Below are positions 37,992 to 42,165 of a stretch of 42,165 nucleotides of DNA, piece after piece. The DNA is taken from positions 1-42,165 of the forward strand of contig SIBQ01000020.1 in NCBI GenBank assembly GCA_009695095.1, read 5' to 3'. The notes below the pieces were generated by a model. It worked only from the letters and a program-made list of their open reading frames with translations, did no database searches and had not been told where the DNA came from. Made by a program: the position numbers and the translations under genes. Position 1 is the first letter of the stretch, and the number at the start of each line of letters is the position of its first letter. The DNA comes from Lacunisphaera sp. (GTDB lineage Bacteria; Verrucomicrobiota; Verrucomicrobiia; Opitutales; Opitutaceae).

Positions 37992-38336
37992 CTACTTTTT
38001 GTGCTGTGCCTTCCATTCAATGTAGGCGGGGAGTCCAGTAATCTTCACCATGCCGGAGAGGGATGTATCTGCGGCTGCTTCCGCGGCACTGGGAATTACC
38101 CCGTTTTTGATTGCACCGCCAACGATGGTCATGATCTCCGGTGGCCAACACCGAGGGCAAATCTCGAACCCCAGCTTTTTGGCGGCGGAGGCTTCAGCCT
38201 CCTTCATTTCTTGTTCAGCGCGGGCGACAGCACGCTCGGCCTCTTCCTTCTTCGTGCCAGAAGTCAGCAAAGAGATGGCTTCTTTAGTGCTGCGATGGCC
38301 GCCGAGCGCCCACGCTTTGATTTCATCGGGGTTCAT
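37992..38336 (-). CDS. Hypothetical small protein with coiled coil and CPRC motif
   Basis: This 114-residue protein has an Ala/Glu/Lys-rich helix at about residues 28-56 (KKEEAERAVARAEQEMKEAE) predicted to form a coiled coil. It is followed by EICPRCWPPEIMTIVGGAIK with Cys60 and Cys63. There is no signal peptide and I do not recognise a family. Codon use looks like real coding sequence, with lower GC than its neighbours. The single CxxC could bind metal only as a dimer. Confidence 0.6.
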   Translation of the reverse strand: MNPDEIKAWALGGHRSTKEAISLLTSGTKKEEAERAVARAEQEMKEAEASAAKKLGFEICPRCWPPEIMTIVGGAIKNGVIPSAAEAAADTSLSGMVKITGLPAYIEWKAQHKK

Positions 38337-38404
38337 AAATTTTTCCCAACAGTGTAATTCACCTCAACTCATTGTCACGGGCATATTCTGAATCAGGCCC
38401 CGGT

Positions 38405-39999
38405 TCATTTACTGACCCTGTGGAAAACCTCGTAGGTCTGGTCGTATTCGAGATGGATCCGGCCGGGCAGGCCGGGCACGGCCGCGAGCTCACGAGAGAC
38501 ATCGAAGCGGTGGACGAGTTGATACCCTTCCGAGAGCAGCTTGGGATTGTCTTGATAAACCAGCCGGGCCTCGAACTGCCGCAGGGCGAGCCACTCGGGC
38601 TGCAGTTCGTCGATCATTGCCGGCCCAGTTGGGCGGCCGGTGGCCGAGGGCCACGATTTCCGGCGCGGCCAGGCCGGGGTTGTCCAGCATCTTGAGCTGG
38701 GAAAAGAATCCGATGTAGCCGAGCGGCTCGAGAAACACCCGGTCGCGGTCACTGGCGCGGTGGGAATGCAGCCAGAGACCGACGTCCCGCCGCTGGTTCT
38801 CGATCAGTGCCTGCTGCGTGCGCACGTGCCAGAAGGCCAGGCAGAGATTCGCCAGCGCGACGAGCACGTGCAGCCCGGCCAGCGCGGGCGCCAGCTAGCG
38901 CGCCCAATGGTGACGCCGGCCGAGTGCGGCTAGGTCGTTGACCGCCGCGCCGAGCACGACCATGGCCATCACGGCGTGGCTGGGGAGATACCACGGGGCG
39001 CGCGGCGCAACCGTCACATAAAGCGAGGTCAGGAGAAACGAGAGCGAGCCCGCCCGGCCGACCGGATGCGCGCCGGGCACCACGCAGTAGAATACCGCGA
39101 CCCACGCCGCGTAATGCATCCACCACTGCATGCCGAGCGGCCAGTCGCTGAACCAGACATAGGTGGGCAGAAAAAGGCCGCGCAACGCACCTTTCCACGG
39201 GAACAACACGGTCTGGTTCGCCATCAGCGCCGGCAGTGAGTCCAGGCCGGGCAGGGTGGCCGCCGCGCCCTTGGCCAGCACAGTATGCGGGATGGGGAGC
39301 CGTAGTAATGCCAGGCCCAGAGAAACCACGGGGCTTAGACCACCAGTGCGAGGGCGGCCGATTTGGCATAGGCGCGCAAAATTTCCGCGCGGCCCAGGCC
39401 GGCGGCACCCGCGGGCCTGAACACCCACCACGCCAGCGCCGTGGCCCCGCCAAAGACAAAGCCATCGGGTCGTGTCCACATCAATCCCGTCCAGGCCAGT
39501 CCGAGCTCCAGCCATGATTCGCGCAGATCGCGCGACAAGGCGGCCACCGCGAGGGTGATGAACAGCAGCATGAAGGCCGTCTCCATGCCGTTGAGGCTGA
39601 ACATGACGGTCTTGCTCTCGAGCAGCGGCAGGAGCGCGACGAAACCAACGGGCGAGACCCGACCAGCCCCACCGGCCCGCCGCGTGCCACAGCAGCACGC
39701 AGGCTCCGCCCAGCGCACACGCTGCCCAGACCCGGAACAGGGCCAGCGCCGCCTCGTCGTTGCTCCCCCCGTGACCGCCAGCGCCAGGGCCGGCAGCAGC
39801 ACGCCGAGCGGCGAGGTGAACGTGTGCAGTTTTTCCACGACGTGGTAGACCAGCCCGTGGCCCTCGACCAGGTTCTTGCTGGTGCGATAGGTGATGTAGT
39901 AATCCTCCCAGCGGTTGTCCGTGAAAAGTACGAAGAACGCGCTCAGCGCCAGGGCGGCGAGAAAACCAGCCAGGCGCCGCGGAGGCGGGAAGAAGACAT
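38405..39999 (-). pseudogene. Membrane glycosyltransferase (mannosyltransferase/ArnT-like) broken by several frameshifts
   Basis: Pieces in the right order but different frames include an N-terminal RWEDYYITYRTSKNLVEGHG, LLPLLESKTVMFSLNGMETA, WTGLMWTRPDGFVFGGATAL, APRAPWYLPSHAVMAMVVLG, DRVFLEPLGYIGFFSQLKML and IDELQPEWLALRQFEARLVY with a natural stop at 38405. The order and hydrophobicity fit an integral-membrane glycosyltransferase of the polyprenyl-phosphate-sugar type. At least four frameshifts are needed (near 39955, 39760, 39690 and 38630), plus in-frame stops such as the TAG at 38895-38897. ATG 39999 lies just after the flavoprotein stop, so it was probably in an operon with it. It is non-functional as written. 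Confidence 0.75.
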
Positions 40000-40006
40000 G
40001 ATTGGT

Positions 40007-41398
40007 TCAGCCAAGCTGTCCGGCAATTTCCTCGAGCGGATAGGTGATGATCTCTGCCAGCGTGGGATGATACCACGGCGCGCGCAGCAGGTCGCGGACG
40101 GTGGCGCGCATCGCCAGCGGCCCGGAGAAACAGTGGATGAGCTCGCCGGCATCCTTGCCGACAATCTCCGCCCCGAGGATGCGCCCGCGTTTCGGCTCGG
40201 CCAGCACCTTCACGTAGCCGTAATTCGCCTCCATCAGGATGGACTTGCCGTGGTCGTTGAACGGGTAGGTGGCGCGGAGGTATTTCCCGCCCTGATCGTC
40301 GAGGTCGCGCTCGAGCACGCCGATGGTCGCGAGCTGTGGATCGGTAAAGACAACATTGAGCAGGAGCGAGTAATCAACCGGTTTGAGATTCTTGACTTTG
40401 GCGGCGTGGTGGGCGGCCAGGATGCCCTGCTCGATGGCGATGTGCACGATTTCTGCCGGGCCGGAGCAATCGCCGGCGGCGTAGATGTGCGGCGCGCTCG
40501 TCTGCTGCCAGCGGTTGATGATGACCTGCCCATTGGGCCGGGTCTTCACCCCGGCGGCGGCGAGGCCGAGTCCGGCGGTGTTGGGCTCGCGGCCGAGCGC
40601 GTTAAAAAGATGCTTCGCACGCCGCGTGAAGATCCGGCCGTTGTTGAGGAATTTTACCGTGAAGCCGTGGCGGTCGGAAGTGACGGACTGCAGCTTTGTG
40701 TCGGTGAAGAGCTCGATTCCCTCGTCCACGAACGCCTGCTGGACCACGCACGAGGCTTCCGCAGAGTGGTCGCGCAGGATGTTCGGGCTGCGCTGGACCA
40801 GGGTCACCCTGGTGCCGATGCGGTTGAGGTATTGCGCCAACTCGCAAGCGACGATGCCGCCGCCGAGCACGAGCACGCTTTTTGGCACGAAATCGAGGTC
40901 GAGCACGTCATCGCTCGACCAGCACTTGAGTTCCTTGAGGCCGGGCACAGGCGGCACGCTGACCTTGGAGCCGGTGCCGAGGAGGAAATGCCGGCCGCGC
41001 AGCTTGCGGCCGTCGGAAAGCTGCAGGGTGTGCGGGTCGGTAAACCGGGCGTAGGCGCGGTAGAGATCGAATTTGCCGCCGGAGAGCGCCTCCACGCAGT
41101 ACCGGGCGAAATCACCGATGATGCGCTTCTTGCGCGCGTGCACGGCCTTCATATCGGCGCAGGCGCCGGTGACGCGCAGTCCGAATTTGGCCGCGTGCTG
41201 CGCTTGGTGCAGGATCTCGCCGGCGTAGATCAGGGTCTTCGACGGCATACAGCCGCGCAGGATGCAGAGTCCGCCAAGCTGCTTGGCGCCATCGATGACG
41301 GCCACCTTGAGGCCGAGGCTGGCGGCGATGCGGGCGGCGTTGAAACCGGCGCTGCCGCCGCCCAGGCAGATGAAGTCGTAGGTTTTTATTTTAGGCAC
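40007..41398 (-). CDS. FAD/NAD(P)-dependent disulfide oxidoreductase (class I, Lpd/MerA-like)
   Basis: This protein is 463 residues from the chosen GTG at 41398, which opens with PKIKTYDFICLGGGSAGFNA; the frame extends to TTG 41470 without homology. The FAD-binding GGGSAG and redox-active Cys45/Cys50 in GGLCILRGCMPSK are present. The NAD(P) motif VLVLGGGIVACELAQYL, the AAGDCSG FAD motif and a C-terminal dimerisation domain with HPTLAEIITYPLEEI (catalytic His) are also present. It resembles dihydrolipoamide dehydrogenase and mercuric reductase. The exact electron acceptor is unclear, and no 2-oxoacid dehydrogenase or mer genes are nearby. Confidence 0.92.
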   Translation of the reverse strand: MPKIKTYDFICLGGGSAGFNAARIAASLGLKVAVIDGAKQLGGLCILRGCMPSKTLIYAGEILHQAQHAAKFGLRVTGACADMKAVHARKKRIIGDFARYCVEALSGGKFDLYRAYARFTDPHTLQLSDGRKLRGRHFLLGTGSKVSVPPVPGLKELKCWSSDDVLDLDFVPKSVLVLGGGIVACELAQYLNRIGTRVTLVQRSPNILRDHSAEASCVVQQAFVDEGIELFTDTKLQSVTSDRHGFTVKFLNNGRIFTRRAKHLFNALGREPNTAGLGLAAAGVKTRPNGQVIINRWQQTSAPHIYAAGDCSGPAEIVHIAIEQGILAAHHAAKVKNLKPVDYSLLLNVVFTDPQLATIGVLERDLDDQGGKYLRATYPFNDHGKSILMEANYGYVKVLAEPKRGRILGAEIVGKDAGELIHCFSGPLAMRATVRDLLRAPWYHPTLAEIITYPLEEIAGQLG

Positions 41399-41462
41399 AG
41401 GTGTGACGGATAAACAGGAAACGTCGGAGCGCAACCGGCCTACCGTGCTTGCGAAACGCGCG

Positions 41463-42026
41463 TCACGCAAGCCGCCTCAGAATGGCGGTGGACGTGACGC
41501 CATAACGGCATGGCCCAGTGCCGATGTAGTTGCGGATTTCTCAGCCCTCGCGTGGGACAAGCAACTCCGGATACATCCAGGAGTCATCGACGATAACGAG
41601 TCCGCTGGGGTTGATTTGTGGGAGCGCAGCGGCAAACGCTGCGGGGCGAATCACACCATATTTGCCAGCTTGAAAACCGCAGTGGCAGTCGACGATGACG
41701 GCATCCCAGCAATCGGAGGCGACACGTTGGCAAAAAGAACTTGCCTGAAAAGTCGCGAGCTGATCGTCCGACAGCGGGTTCAATTCGCAAACAAGGTTGG
41801 CGACACCGCGTGGTTGCGCGAAACCGGCCATGAGCTTGTGCCACTCAGGGTCGTTCTCGACGGCGAGCACGCTCGCCGCCCGCCGGGCCACGAAGAAGCT
41901 GGAGCCGCCGCTGCCATATTCGAACACGTGATGCGTCGGCCGGAGATAGCGCTGGAGGTAATGGATGGCACCATAGGACCACCATGGCAGCTCGATGTCC
42001 GCAGGCCGCCGGCCCTCCGGCCTCAA
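41463..42026 (-). pseudogene. SAM-dependent methyltransferase-like gene with a premature TGA
   Basis: From TTG 42026 the frame encodes a Rossmann methyltransferase: VFEYGSGGSSFFVARRAASV (SAM loop), LAVENDPEWH, DAVIVDCHCGF, and LVIVDDSWMYPEL. A TGA at 41541-41543 follows VPREG. The same frame then continues EIRNYIGTGPCRYGVTSTAI to a natural-looking stop at 41463-41465. That segment looks like the proper C-terminus, so Trp (TGG) was probably at the stop position. The N-terminal start is also weak (TTG, in-frame TAA at 42048). The original gene may therefore have begun further upstream. The truncated product keeps most of the fold. Confidence 0.65.
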
Positions 42027-42095
42027 CTTTTCGAGCCACCCGGAGGGTTAGTCTGGGCGCCTGTTATGGGTTGATGTGTTGGGTTGGGTTTGCGT

Positions 42096-42138
42096 TGTCC
42101 CGACTCCGGTCGGCCTCCGGCCTCCCTCCGTCGGGACA
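42096..42138. repeat. Inverted repeat near the right edge
   Basis: TGTCCCGAC at 42096-42104 pairs perfectly with GTCGGGACA at 42130-42138, with CCGGTCGGCCTCCGGCC between them able to form an inner stem. It has no T-run, so it is more likely a dispersed palindrome than a terminator. Confidence 0.5.
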
Positions 42139-42165
42139 GCAGGAAGTTGAGCGGCGTAGTTCACC

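Noticed and set aside
39824..41413. Long plus-strand frame of 529 codons
   Set aside because: It is antisense to the disulfide oxidoreductase, whose FAD, NAD and redox-cysteine motifs are complete.

Overview
The window looks like chromosomal DNA from a high-GC, diderm bacterium of the Verrucomicrobiota, most plausibly near the Opitutaceae. This is an inference. It rests on an adjacent DUF1800/DUF1501 pair, a PEP-CTERM tail, lipid A and heptosyltransferase-type genes, an omega subunit beginning MRDEYIREAQ, and the near absence of Shine-Dalgarno sequences before confident starts. TGA is a true stop here: many housekeeping genes end in it, several in ATGA overlaps.

Positions 1-9.9 kb are accessory DNA. 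A partial GNAT-like gene runs off the left edge. Two secreted carbohydrate-active proteins follow, a beta-propeller protein and a GH32 fructanase-like enzyme. From 4.3 to 9.8 kb lies an island of gene debris: a GH63-like C-terminus, a formylglycine-generating-enzyme (SUMF1) N-terminus, a PhyH N-terminus, a pxpA N-terminus and the C-terminus of an unknown protein. It also holds one intact phosphotriesterase-type gene of visibly lower GC and a decayed IS91-type transposase. Three nearly identical 51-bp direct repeats (4920, 5933, 7884) sit at the fragment boundaries, and a degenerate fourth copy lies at 334. At the first two the homology to one gene ends at the repeat edge and a different gene begins on the other side. 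This is the most unusual structure in the window.

From 9.9 to 27.97 kb is mostly core genome. It contains rpoZ-smpB-thrB, a stand-alone receiver protein, trmL, a decayed gene, a DUF4919-like lipoprotein-size secreted protein and oppD-oppF ATPases. A surface-glycolipid block follows, made of a GT4, three GT9 heptosyltransferase-like genes, an LpxL-type acyltransferase and a DUF4254 gene. serS, tilS, ftsH and UDP-glucose dehydrogenase complete this stretch.

From 27.97 to 42.2 kb come an orphan PEP-CTERM tail, DUF1501 and a DUF1800 gene with two in-frame stops, then tsaB-alr facing the tig-clpP-clpX proteostasis operon, which ends in a clear terminator. After that are an M42 peptidase, two small Cys-containing proteins, a multiply frameshifted membrane glycosyltransferase, an intact flavoprotein disulfide reductase and a methyltransferase with a premature TGA. 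Two copies of a palindromic intergenic element (26417 and 36431) and an inverted repeat before tilS show dispersed small repeats. Several non-essential genes are broken while neighbouring essential genes are intact, so ongoing decay is more likely than random sequencing error, although error cannot be excluded from the sequence alone.
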